Assembly: GCF_000955805.1 (NCBI RefSeq)
Contig: NZ_JYOA01000010.1
Location: 563,386 to 627,385 of the forward strand
Direction: 5' to 3'
Source of the DNA: Pseudomonas sp. 21
Lineage (GTDB): Bacteria > Pseudomonadota > Gammaproteobacteria > Pseudomonadales > Pseudomonadaceae
Length of the DNA stretch: 64,000 bases
The first letter of the stretch is position 1. Every line of letters starts with the position of its first letter. The notes under the pieces were generated by a model. The model saw only the letters and a program-made list of their open reading frames with translations, searched no databases and was not told where the DNA came from. Shown in pieces: positions 49,976-56,880 of this stretch. The translations under genes and the position numbers were made by a program.

Positions 49976-50208
49976 CCACGAGCCTTACGCACCCGCGTGC
50001 GAAGCGATTCGAAGTAGTCGCTATCGGCAGGTGCCGCAGGCATCGACTCGGCGCCGGCGATCAACAGGCCGCGCAGACGCTGACGGTCCTGATCCTTGCG
50101 AATCAGCTCGCGCACGTATTCGCTGCTGGTGCCGTAACCACGCTGGCTGACCTGCTCATCGACAAAGCTCTTGAGCGTATCCGGCAGGGAAATGTTCATC
50201 GTGCTCAT
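49972..50208 (-). CDS. parD: ParD-family antitoxin
   Basis: A 78-residue antitoxin. A ribbon-helix-helix N-terminus (MNISLPDTLKSFVDEQVSQR, then GTSSEYVRELIRKD) binds DNA; the C-terminal tail (ADSDYFESLRTRVRKARG) wraps the toxin. The start is 50208 or 50199 (MNISLPD), both without a strong ribosome site. A 15-bp palindrome lies 20 bp upstream and is the likely autoregulatory operator. Confidence 0.9.
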   Translation of the reverse strand: MSTMNISLPDTLKSFVDEQVSQRGYGTSSEYVRELIRKDQDRQRLRGLLIAGAESMPAAPADSDYFESLRTRVRKARG

Positions 50209-50227
50209 GGGACCAGTCTCTCGGGAA

Positions 50228-50242
50228 TGGCAAAATTTGCCA
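50228..50242. promoter_or_regulatory. palindromic operator of parDE
   Basis: TGGCAAAATTTGCCA is a perfect palindrome around a central A, 20 bp upstream of the parD start. Ribbon-helix-helix antitoxins repress their own operon through such sites. It also lies 8 bp beyond the 3' end of the CsrA-like pseudogene. Confidence 0.7.
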
Positions 50243-50249
50243 AAACATA

Positions 50250-50498
50250 CTAGCACTCGTGATCCTCCCCGGTATCGAGCAGGTGACGAAAGTCCCTGAT
50301 CGGACCCAGCGTCAGCACATCCAGCAGATGGTCCGGCGTGCTGATCGCAATGCTCACCGTCTTGGGGCGATGCGCGAAACGCAGACCGCAATCCCCTGCT
50401 CCCTGATGTGCCGAATCAGGTCCTCATCACTCACATCCGGATTCGCGGTCAGCAGAATCTGCTCATTCGCGTGACGCTGAAGTACGAGGTAGCTCATG
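50250..50498 (-). pseudogene. CsrA/RsmA-like gene with a frameshift
   Basis: From the ATG at 50498 the frame reads MSYLVLQRHANEQILLT, later HIREQGIAVCV, and stops at about 50354. One base shift near 50370 opens the continuation AHRPKTVSIAISTPDHLLDV, which runs to the TAG at 50250. The joined product (about 82 residues) has the order of CsrA: an N-terminal strand with LxLxR, the GxxIxVxV strand, then KxVxIxIxxP and a C-terminal helix. No programmed-shift signal was recognised, so decay is the simplest reading. An extra CsrA copy on mobile elements is known in pseudomonads. The identification is moderate. Confidence 0.45.
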
Positions 50499-50674
50499 GC
50501 TCCACTCCATGTTGCGGCTGCTAGTCGCTGCAACATGGCAGAGGGAGCTGACGCCACAAGGCTGTTAACGGCGTTTCAGCACTATCGTGCATTCAAGATG
50601 CCATCATCCTACATGCCGGTTAGAATCGACCCACGTAAACCTTGAGCCCGCCAGCAAGCAAGGACCCAACGTGC

Positions 50675-51181
50675 ATGGAAAAGCGCGAGATTGACGATCA
50701 GCTCAAAAGCCTGAGCTTCGACATGGATGAGGAAATCGACGATCGCAACGAACGTCGAGGCCGGCAAGCCGCGCCACCTCGCCACGCCCACACCCCCATG
50801 GACCCCAGCCACGCCATCATTCTGGCTGCGGTCATCATCGTCGGCGGTCTATGGGGCGGGAAACTTCTCTACGACTACATCCAGGAACAGCGCATCAAGG
50901 CGGCCTTCAACGAAGCCGCCGCCTATACGCAGCAGACCATGCAGCAAGCCGAGCAAGACTCCAGACGCGCGCAGGTAGAAATGCAGCGGCGAGCGGCGGC
51001 CGAGGAAGAGGCGCGAGAACAGCGACGCGCTGTACAGCTTGCTCAATTGCAGGCAGAGCGAGCCCGAGCGGAGCAGGAAAAACGATTTGAATCTTCCCAG
51101 TGCCAGTTCTGGTGGCAGCAACATCAGAACAACCCCTCCGAGCGAACTGCCACGAAAAAAGCGGAAGCCTGCGAAAATTAG
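50675..51181 (+). CDS. single-pass membrane protein with a long Gln/Ala/Arg coiled coil
   Basis: A 168-residue protein. An acidic N-terminus (DDQLKSLSFDMDEEIDDR) precedes one helix (SHAIILAAVIIVGGLWGGKLL). About 75 residues rich in Glu, Gln, Arg and Ala follow (EEEAREQRRAVQLAQLQAER in part), typical of a coiled coil, ending with a short Cys-containing tail (SSQCQFWWQQH, KAEACEN). AAGGA lies about 10 bp before the start. No family recognised. It is the first plus-strand gene of the island and may share a transcript with the DUF2971 gene 58 bp on. Confidence 0.65.
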   Translation: MEKREIDDQLKSLSFDMDEEIDDRNERRGRQAAPPRHAHTPMDPSHAIILAAVIIVGGLWGGKLLYDYIQEQRIKAAFNEAAAYTQQTMQQAEQDSRRAQVEMQRRAAAEEEAREQRRAVQLAQLQAERARAEQEKRFESSQCQFWWQQHQNNPSERTATKKAEACEN

Positions 51182-51239
51182 TTTTACCCAAGCAGAGTGA
51201 TTAAGAAGAAACAACCTACCAACAGGACGGTAAAAAGAA

Positions 51240-51935
51240 ATGTCGGGAGAGAAACACCTTTACAGAATCATGAACTTCTCTCATGTGGTTCAACTATTCG
51301 AAAAGGAAGAGTTATATTTCGCCAAGCCAAGCTCTTGGGACGATCCTTATGAACAGCGCTTAAAACACTCGCAAGACCATGCTGTTTTTGCACAGTGCTG
51401 GGCGAGAAATCCAATATCTGACGCTATGTGGAGAATTTACTCGCAGCACGGACTAGGAGTTAGAATATCGACTACCGAAAGCAGCCTGAGAGATGCACTA
51501 CGTACAGCATGCGATGAAAATGGCTACAGATATAGGCTCAGAGAGGTCAACTACAGGAGTCAACAGGAGATCAACGAAACAACAAAAAGAATCGCTGAAG
51601 ACTTAAAGCTATCATTCGAGCTCTCAAGAGCAATTGATATTTTATATGTGAAGCGTGAGGCATTCAGTCACGAAACTGAGTGGAGGGTAGTGTTGTTCGC
51701 ACCAAACGAGAAGCGAGACACGAAGAGCAATGGGATATCTATAAAAATAGAACCTCACAAGCTTATAAAGCGCATACTACTTGACCCTCGAGCCCCCGAG
51801 GAAGTAATTAAAGCCTTTACGTTCTACTTCAAAGAAAAATTAGGATTCAAAGGGAGTGTGAGCCGCTCAGCCCTATATAAGTCACCAGAGCAGCATGTGA
51901 TAGAAAACAGAAACATAGAAGCTAAGGACCTATAG
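51240..51935 (+). CDS. DUF2971 family protein
   Basis: A 231-residue cytoplasmic protein. LYRIMNFSHVVQLFEKEELYFAKPSSWDDPYEQ (in part: LYFAKPSSWDDPYE), QCWARNPISDAMWRIYSQHGLGVRI (in part: QCWARNPISDAMWRIYS) and the later REAFSHETEWRVVLF are the three DUF2971 signatures. The function is unknown; family members occur in mobile and defence-rich regions of many bacteria. The gene is AT-rich and uses codons unlike the flanking chromosome, so it is recently acquired. It converges on the unknown 235-codon gene, their stops being 47 bp apart. Confidence 0.82.
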   Translation: MSGEKHLYRIMNFSHVVQLFEKEELYFAKPSSWDDPYEQRLKHSQDHAVFAQCWARNPISDAMWRIYSQHGLGVRISTTESSLRDALRTACDENGYRYRLREVNYRSQQEINETTKRIAEDLKLSFELSRAIDILYVKREAFSHETEWRVVLFAPNEKRDTKSNGISIKIEPHKLIKRILLDPRAPEEVIKAFTFYFKEKLGFKGSVSRSALYKSPEQHVIENRNIEAKDL

Positions 51936-51982
51936 CCCGTCAGTCAGAGAGCTTACGTTTCAAAAACCATATAGCCTCGACG

Positions 51983-52690
51983 TCAAAGTTCCATAACACG
52001 GACTTTGCGTTTTTCATTTTTTGATTCTCGCCAAATTTCTATTCGAAACTGATGACTTATTGGGGCTTCCGGTTTTGGTGGACGAGGAACAGATTGGCGC
52101 TTTGATGGTTCCTCAACAACAAAAACTTCTTGCTCAAAATCAACTAAAGGAAATGGCAGGGGTATTTGCTGTCCAAACAGCTTGGTATCATTAATCGAGT
52201 CTTTAAGACTGCCCATGAATCCAGGAGTTGACTTCGCGTCCTCACCAAAAAGCTTCTCAGCCTCAACCATCGCTTGATCAGCTGTTATTTTTCCCCGCTG
52301 AACTTTAATAAAAAGCTTCTTCAGTTGACCTAGCGACCCGCCATTTCGCTTAACTTTAAGCTTATTTTCAGAAGGAAATGGCGCAGAGGCACGTGATGAC
52401 AAGAACTCGGTTGCAGAACTTATTTGTCCATATATGGTTTTGACTCCAGAAATAAACGATCCATAATTTCCAATGCCTATATAGAGAACGCTAAGGCCTA
52501 CACCAATTCTCGCCATTCCTTTGATCGAGCCCTCTTCAATATCCAGGGCGAGCGAATAATCCGAAAGGCTCAGTGTCTTCCCTATATATGCCTCCCAGTC
52601 ATCAAGCAATCTTGTGGAGTACGCCTCTAGCTCATCTCTAGGGATTCCCGAAATATTAATTACGAAATCAACACCGCCGAGATCAATCAT
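51983..52690 (-). CDS. protein of unknown family, island cargo
   Basis: A 235-residue protein. The N-terminal half (MIDLGGVDFVINISGIP, then SLALDIEEGSIKGMARIGVG) ends in a glycine-rich hydrophobic stretch (SVLYIGIGNYGSFISGVKT) that could be a buried or membrane-active helix pair. A lysine-rich linker, an acidic helix (ADQAMVEAEKLFGEDA) and a Pro-rich then basic C-terminus (RPPKPEAPISHQFRIEIW) follow. GGAAG precedes the ATG. It is AT-rich like its convergent DUF2971 neighbour. No motif identifies a function. Confidence 0.7.
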   Translation of the reverse strand: MIDLGGVDFVINISGIPRDELEAYSTRLLDDWEAYIGKTLSLSDYSLALDIEEGSIKGMARIGVGLSVLYIGIGNYGSFISGVKTIYGQISSATEFLSSRASAPFPSENKLKVKRNGGSLGQLKKLFIKVQRGKITADQAMVEAEKLFGEDAKSTPGFMGSLKDSINDTKLFGQQIPLPFPLVDFEQEVFVVEEPSKRQSVPRPPKPEAPISHQFRIEIWRESKNEKRKVRVMEL

Positions 52691-52749
52691 GTTTCTTCCA
52701 TGTTTAATTAATTAATCAGCGGAACAGACTTAATCAAAGCTAAAAGCAA

Positions 52750-52926
52750 CTAATAAAGCATCACGCTCATCTGCGCAAGTTTAGTATTCTGCAGGCCAGT
52801 CCAGCGGCTGTCTATATACAGAGAAGAGTTACCCCAGACGTTTCGATAGTGAAAGGAGACCATCTGAGGCCCGAAGACGTCAGGCACTGTCGCAATTTCC
52901 GAGAGAATTTCCTGGAGTGACCGCAT
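52750..52926 (-). CDS. small open frame or gene remnant in the island
   Basis: A 58-codon frame starting MRSLQEILSEIATVPDVFGP and ending KLAQMSVMLY. The composition looks protein-like (amphipathic helix, then an aromatic-rich part FHYRNVWGNSSLYID). The frame stays open 12 codons upstream of the ATG without another start, and no clear ribosome site exists, so it may be the 3' remnant of a longer gene. The rest of the gap, 52927-53142, shows no gene; it holds the right subterminal repeat. Confidence 0.4.
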   Translation of the reverse strand: MRSLQEILSEIATVPDVFGPQMVSFHYRNVWGNSSLYIDSRWTGLQNTKLAQMSVMLY

Positions 52927-53019
52927 GTGGCTCTCGGCCTCATCAGCCCTTAAAGAGAGCTAACCTTCTCATAGAAGCCTGTCTGGCCCAGCTAGCCTAG
53001 CAAGGCCATTCCATTGTGC

Positions 53020-53036
53020 GTCGAAAAAGTGTCGAA
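53020..53036 (+). repeat. subterminal 17-nt direct repeat, right copy
   Basis: GTCGAAAAAGTGTCGAA lies 106 bp inside the right attachment site and matches 49617-49633 with one mismatch. Read on the minus strand it gives FDTFST, which might be the tail of a lost integrase, but that is weak. Confidence 0.6.
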
Positions 53037-53142
53037 ATCACTTGCCGGCACTTGCTACCAATGCCCCATATGGCTTTGTTGGAAGGCCCGATTTCACTGG
53101 TGTTGACCAAAAAAGCCCATCAACGACCACGCCAAAAAACGG

Positions 53143-53172
53143 GTTCGACTCTCACTGCCTTCCGCCACTTCC
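53143..53172. other. attachment site, right copy of the selC 3' end
   Basis: An exact 30-bp duplicate of 49523-49552, here not part of any tRNA. It marks the right end of the island; the chromosome resumes after it. Confidence 0.9.
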
Positions 53173-53174
53173 TT

Positions 53175-53429
53175 TCAGCAGATCAAGATTCCCTCTTCGG
53201 GCATCAACCCTTCGCGAGCGTTTGCCCCGTCGGAGCCGAGCACCATCAGCGACTGGATGTTGTGCCAGAACAGTTCCTCGGGGATTGTCTCGGAGTCGCA
53301 GATGGTTTCGACGAGGACATGGCGACCAATGAGATCGGCGGCCTGGCTCAGGTCGAGCTTGACGATGCCTTTCTCCTGTACCTCGAGGATTCCAGCCAGG
53401 CGGCCCGGTGACGAATTCACGTCCTTCAC
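53175..53429 (-). CDS. small hypothetical protein abutting the island end
   Basis: An 84-residue frame (start GTG at 53429, or GTG at 53420) reading SPGRLAGILEVQEKGIVKLD, then GRHVLVETICDSETIPEELF, ending EEGILIC. It has no signal or membrane segment. Its stop lies 2 bp after the attachment site, so the island lies exactly at its 3' end and may even have replaced its last codons. The family is not recognised and the ribosome site is poor. Confidence 0.5.
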   Translation of the reverse strand: MKDVNSSPGRLAGILEVQEKGIVKLDLSQAADLIGRHVLVETICDSETIPEELFWHNIQSLMVLGSDGANAREGLMPEEGILIC

Positions 53430-53644
53430 TCGCGATGAGTAACCCGGGCTGCCGGGCTTTTCGTTGTTGACTCATTCATTCAGTATGCGAGCGATAACAC
53501 CCCTGGCTGGTGGGCGGGCATTCACTTTCAGTTCAAGTATTACCCTGGCCATTTTTTGGGGTGACGTCGTGCCTCAGGTGGAGCAGTTCAAACCCGACCT
53601 CGGGGTATCTGCCGGAAACGACAACCACTCCTGAAGCGAGCGCC

Positions 53645-54067
53645 ATGGTCAGGCTGGACCAATTCACCGAAGAGCATCTGGAACTGAGCGACCTGTGGCG
53701 CTGGCAGGACGGCGTTCGCGAGGACGCATTCCTGGTACCTCTGGCGACGGCGGCGGAGGTGGCGCCCGGTGTTTCGTTGCTGCTGGTGAGGGCGCTGTTC
53801 CGGCTGCCGGCGGGCATCGAGTTGCAGGGGCTGCTGGCCTACGATCCGGTCGGGCAGGACGTCTATGCGGTGCAGGTGCTGATCGGCCGGGAGAGTTTCT
53901 CCTTCAACAAGTACCTGCCGGAAGCTTCCTTCGAGGAAGTGCTGGCGTTGGCCGATCACTTGAAGGTCAGCACCGGCGGTGTGCTGCCGTTGCGCTATAG
54001 CGTGGTGCGGCAGGCGCTGGCCGTACGCGACGGTCAGTTCACGCTGTGGCTGGGTGGTGGCTTGTAG
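53645..54067 (+). CDS. conserved hypothetical cytoplasmic protein
   Basis: A 140-residue protein starting MVRLDQFTEEHLELSDLWRW. It alternates charged helices and short strands (VSLLLVRALFRLPAGIELQG, YAVQVLIGRESFSFNKY) and ends LWLGGGL. No signal or membrane helix. The longer frame back to 53510 is less likely because its extra 45 residues have no protein character. GAAGCGAGCG precedes the ATG. Family not recognised. Confidence 0.6.
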   Translation: MVRLDQFTEEHLELSDLWRWQDGVREDAFLVPLATAAEVAPGVSLLLVRALFRLPAGIELQGLLAYDPVGQDVYAVQVLIGRESFSFNKYLPEASFEEVLALADHLKVSTGGVLPLRYSVVRQALAVRDGQFTLWLGGGL

Positions 54068-54079
54068 CGCCTCCCATCC

Positions 54080-54403
54080 TTACATGCGGCACAGATGGTC
54101 TTCGCAGGGAATACCGTCGTGGTCGCCATCCATCTTCATGCCCGGACAACTACGCAGGAAGGCCTTGGCCTCCGCGCAGGAGGTCATCTGCGAGCAGTGT
54201 TGGCGGCCATCGCAACGCACGCTGAGCGTGGGCTCCGGCCTGGTTTCGAGCGTCGCGACGGACTCTGTGGCGGGCTCGCTGGGCGCAAGGGGCGCGCTGA
54301 CGGACGATGGCGCCGGGCGGAAGAAGCGCGACTGCCAGTTCGGGTTGTCCATGTATTGCCAGGCGAGCAGCGCGAGAGCGGCGAGGAAGATCCATTTCTT
54401 CAT
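54080..54403 (-). CDS. excalibur-domain protein with N-terminal anchor
   Basis: A 107-residue protein. The N-terminus MKKWIFLAALALLAWQYMDN is a membrane anchor or uncleaved signal. A Pro/Ser/Ala spacer follows. The C-terminal excalibur domain (CSQMTSCAEAKAFLRSC, then DGDHDGIPCEDHLC) has the DxDxDGxxCE calcium-binding loop and paired cysteines. Such domains are extracytoplasmic. The function is unknown. It converges on the preceding hypothetical gene with 12 bp between stops. Confidence 0.82.
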   Translation of the reverse strand: MKKWIFLAALALLAWQYMDNPNWQSRFFRPAPSSVSAPLAPSEPATESVATLETRPEPTLSVRCDGRQHCSQMTSCAEAKAFLRSCPGMKMDGDHDGIPCEDHLCRM

Positions 54404-54481
54404 GGCGGTGTCCGGGGGTGAGTGCTCTGCGGATTCTAGCGGGCCACCACACGGCCACGCCATTGTTGGCTCTCGGCGTGT

Positions 54482-54700
54482 TCAGCCAATGGCGAGGCCT
54501 TTCCGGCGGCGCCACTCATCCACCACTGCGCCCATGTCTGCTGGCGCGCCGCTGCGTATCCAGGCCATGAAGGCGCGGTCGAAATGGAAGCCGTCGCCGC
54601 AGTGCTGGGTCATGAAGCGGCGGACGTTCTGGGTGTTGCGGTAGTGGGCATCCAGCGGGGTTTGCCGGGTGATCGGGTCGCTGTGCCAGTCGAAGGCCAT
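54482..54700 (-). CDS. DUF6434-type small protein
   Basis: A 72-residue protein: FDWHSDPITRQTPLDAHYRN, NVRRFMTQHCGDGFHFDRAF and a basic end (VVDEWRRRKGLAIG). The WHSDPIT and NTQNVRRFM motifs are those of the DUF6434 family often linked to SAP domains. The ATG at 54700 is chosen because AGGA has correct spacing for it, not for 54709. Unknown function. Confidence 0.7.
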   Translation of the reverse strand: MAFDWHSDPITRQTPLDAHYRNTQNVRRFMTQHCGDGFHFDRAFMAWIRSGAPADMGAVVDEWRRRKGLAIG

Positions 54701-54783
54701 GGTGTCCATTCCTGTGCCCTGGGGGAGCGCCCGTTATAGCGCAATCGGCAGCCGCTGGCGCGGTCTGCCGAGGTGTTGCGGCC

Positions 54784-54987
54784 TCACTGGCCCCACATCA
54801 TCCGCTGTTGCTGCGCCGAATAATCGTCGCTTTGCAGGCGCACGCGGGTGGGCTGGCGTTCGAGGTTGTCTTCGCCGAAGGATTCGCGTACCGGCGATTC
54901 GATGGCGCTGAAGTGACTGAAGTGCGGGGAGTCGGCGCAGCCGACCAGGGTGAAGCAGGCGAAGGTGACCACGGAGAGCTTGAGCAT
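54784..54987 (-). CDS. small lipoprotein
   Basis: A 67-residue protein with a lipoprotein signal (MLKLSVVTFACFTLVGC, Cys17) and a short hydrophilic mature part ending QQQRMMWGQ. AGGAAG precedes the ATG. No family recognised; likely an outer-membrane lipoprotein since position +2 is Ala. Confidence 0.7.
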   Translation of the reverse strand: MLKLSVVTFACFTLVGCADSPHFSHFSAIESPVRESFGEDNLERQPTRVRLQSDDYSAQQQRMMWGQ

Positions 54988-55058
54988 GGGACTTCCTCCT
55001 GAGGGGAGCCCCGAGCTTCGGCTGCCTGGATTAACGGCGGATTAACGAGTGGCGTTCT

Positions 55059-55688
55059 TCAGCGGCGGCCCGGCCCCTGGATTTCACTGCCGTGGCCGGC
55101 GTCGCCATCGCGGTCGCGGTGGTGCTCCGGCGGGTTGAGCGCGCGGCCGAGTATCTGCGCGACGACCTCGTCCTTGCCTTCGGTGTAGGCGTCGCGGTCG
55201 GTGGGGAAGCGCGTCGCCAATTCGTGCTTCACCTGCGCGTAGCGTCGTGCGTCGTCGGGGTGGGTGCGCAGCCAGTCGCGGAACAGCAGGCGTCGCGAGG
55301 CGTCGCTCAGCTCCATGACGTGGACGTGGTGGGTGCGCCCGCTGCCCAGCGGCGGCATGCCTTTGACGAAGAACATCCGCGAGGTGTCGCGATTCTCGGC
55401 CCAGTACTGGTAGCCGAGTCCTTGTAGCGGTTCGATCAGTTGGTGCAGGTCGCTGCCTGGCGGCGGCAGCAGGAGGATGTCGATGATCGGCTTGGCGTCC
55501 AGCCCCGGAACGGCGGTGCTGCCGATGTGTTCGATGCCCAGGCCGGGCAGGCTGGCTGCCTTGGCGATGGCGGCGGCTTCCTCGGCGAAGCGCTGGGGCC
55601 AGCGGGGATCGGCGGCGACGACTTCGATGCGGTCTTCTTCGGCGTTGCTCCAGCGCTGGCCGTCGAATTCGGGGGCTTGCGGGGTCAT
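55059..55688 (-). CDS. GrpB family protein (nucleotidyltransferase fold)
   Basis: A 209-residue UPF0157/GrpB protein. IEVVAADPRWPQRFAEEA at the N-terminus, IEHIGSTAVPGLDAKPIIDI (the GS motif with D-x-D-like acidic residues) and HHVHVMELSDASRRLLFRDW are signatures. The fold is that of polymerase-beta-like nucleotidyltransferases. The substrate is unknown. The start at 55688 follows GGAG. The C-terminal tail is rich in His, Asp and Gly. Confidence 0.9.
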   Translation of the reverse strand: MTPQAPEFDGQRWSNAEEDRIEVVAADPRWPQRFAEEAAAIAKAASLPGLGIEHIGSTAVPGLDAKPIIDILLLPPPGSDLHQLIEPLQGLGYQYWAENRDTSRMFFVKGMPPLGSGRTHHVHVMELSDASRRLLFRDWLRTHPDDARRYAQVKHELATRFPTDRDAYTEGKDEVVAQILGRALNPPEHHRDRDGDAGHGSEIQGPGRR

Positions 55689-55760
55689 GCGGAAACTCCA
55701 GCGGTGCGGCAGTGGGGGCGAGGGTTGGAGAATGATCCGGCGGGCGGAGTTCCGGGTGAT

Positions 55761-55811
55761 CCTGCAGGAGCGTCCCTTGGGTGCGATCGCGGTATGGGCC
55801 ATTCCTGCAGG
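55761..55811. repeat. degenerate REP-type palindrome
   Basis: CCTGCAGGAGCGTCCCTTGG at the left and GGGCCATTCCTGCAGGG at the right can pair imperfectly around GCGATCGCG. It lies between the CigR-like and GrpB genes. Confidence 0.5.
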
Positions 55812-55818
55812 GGGCAGA

Positions 55819-56247
55819 TCAATCCAGCACGTTCTGCAGCACTTCGTAGATGACGCCGGTGGCGATGGTCACCAGCAGCAGGTCGGTGCCGGCCTGCTGC
55901 CATTCGTAGCCGTCGTAGTGGGGCAGGCGGCCGACAAGGCGGCCGTCGAGTTTCTTGGCGATGCCCGGTGGCAGCGGCTTGCCGCGGGCAAGGTTCTTCT
56001 GGATGCCGGGGGGCAGCGCCGCGCCGGGGCTCCAGTAATTGCGGTTGTCGTTGAGGATGACCTGCACGCCGCCGATGTCGATGCTCGGACCGCCCCCCTG
56101 CCAGTTGTTGCCCTGGTTACCCTGATTGCCGTGCTGGCCGCCTTTGTCGTGTCCTTTGCTCTTTCCCGGATCGGCCATCAGCAACGGGCTTGTGCCCAGC
56201 AGGGTAACGCCGATGACTGCCGCCAGCAGGGTGTTGAGTCGTGACAT
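55819..56247 (-). CDS. CigR/RcnB-like exported protein
   Basis: A 142-residue protein with a signal peptide (MSRLNTLLAAVIGVTLLGTS). A Gly/Asn/Gln/His-rich region follows (GKSKGHDKGGQHGNQGNQGN) and then a compact C-terminal domain (NYWSPGAALPPGIQKNLARG, PLPPGIAKKLDGRLVGRLP). The LPPGIxKKL repeat is that of the CigR/RcnB periplasmic family. GGGAGG precedes the start. It is divergent from the glycine-rich gene, with 178 bp of shared upstream region. Confidence 0.82.
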   Translation of the reverse strand: MSRLNTLLAAVIGVTLLGTSPLLMADPGKSKGHDKGGQHGNQGNQGNNWQGGGPSIDIGGVQVILNDNRNYWSPGAALPPGIQKNLARGKPLPPGIAKKLDGRLVGRLPHYDGYEWQQAGTDLLLVTIATGVIYEVLQNVLD

Positions 56248-56425
56248 GGGCTGATTGCCTCCCTGTTGAGAGTCCTGTCTGGCTCAGCGTAGCTGTTGCT
56301 GCACCACTTCGGCAGCGGCCGAGTTGGTACCTGCGTGCTGGCATTTCGTCGGCAGGCCGCGAACGGCGAGGCTTGCGGCAGGGTCATAGAGATATCCCAA
56401 GCCCGCCCATGGAGGCGACAAGAAG

Positions 56426-56851
56426 ATGAAAATGTCCCTGGTTGTTGCAGTAGCCTGTGCAGTCGCACTCGGCACGACAGCCTTGCTGCCTGCCGACCTC
56501 TCGCCTATCGGTTCGGCCTATGCCAAGGGCGACGGGGGTGGTCATGGCGGCGGAAATGGAGGCGGTAACGGCGGTGGCAATGGCGGCGGCCACGGTGGTG
56601 GCAAGGGCGATGCCGGCGGTAACCACGGCAGCAACAGCAATGGCGCGAATGATGGCGGCGAACATGCCGGCAAGGCCACCCGCGACCACGGCCTGAGCGG
56701 CAATCACTACGGCAGCGAGAAGAACGACAGCAACGGCCATGGCCAGGCGACATCCTCCGTGGCGCACTCCAAGGATACCCAGGGCAAGACCAAGGCAGCG
56801 GCGATCTCCGCCACCAAGCCGGCCCACAAGAACACCCGGCACGACAACTGA
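56426..56851 (+). CDS. glycine-rich exported protein
   Basis: A 141-residue protein with a signal peptide (MKMSLVVAVACAVALGTTAL). The mature N-terminal part is GGG-H/N/K repeats (GGGHGGGNGGGNGGGNGGG), followed by a hydrophilic Ser/Asn/Lys/His-rich tail. It has the composition of a secreted flexible or metal-binding linker protein. Its divergent neighbour has a similar Gly/Asn/His-rich zone, so the two may serve together in the periplasm. GGAGG lies about 10 bp before the start. Confidence 0.65.
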   Translation: MKMSLVVAVACAVALGTTALLPADLSPIGSAYAKGDGGGHGGGNGGGNGGGNGGGHGGGKGDAGGNHGSNSNGANDGGEHAGKATRDHGLSGNHYGSEKNDSNGHGQATSSVAHSKDTQGKTKAAAISATKPAHKNTRHDN

Positions 56852-56880
56852 TCCACCACGGCCAGGGACGGCCGCGGCCC

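Larger units (their letters stand above)
49523..53172. mobile_element. 3.6-kb genomic island integrated at selC, without integrase
   Basis: The element lies between two exact 30-bp direct repeats of the selC 3' end. Inside are parE-parD, a frameshifted CsrA-like gene, a membrane coiled-coil protein, a DUF2971 gene, an unknown 235-codon gene and a 58-codon frame. The middle (about 51180-52780) is visibly AT-rich beside the chromosome. No integrase, transposase or excisionase frame is present. Near-identical 17-nt direct repeats lie close to both ends. It is either a deletion derivative of a larger island or a small element moved in trans. The boundaries are well supported; the mode of transfer is inference. 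Confidence 0.85.
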
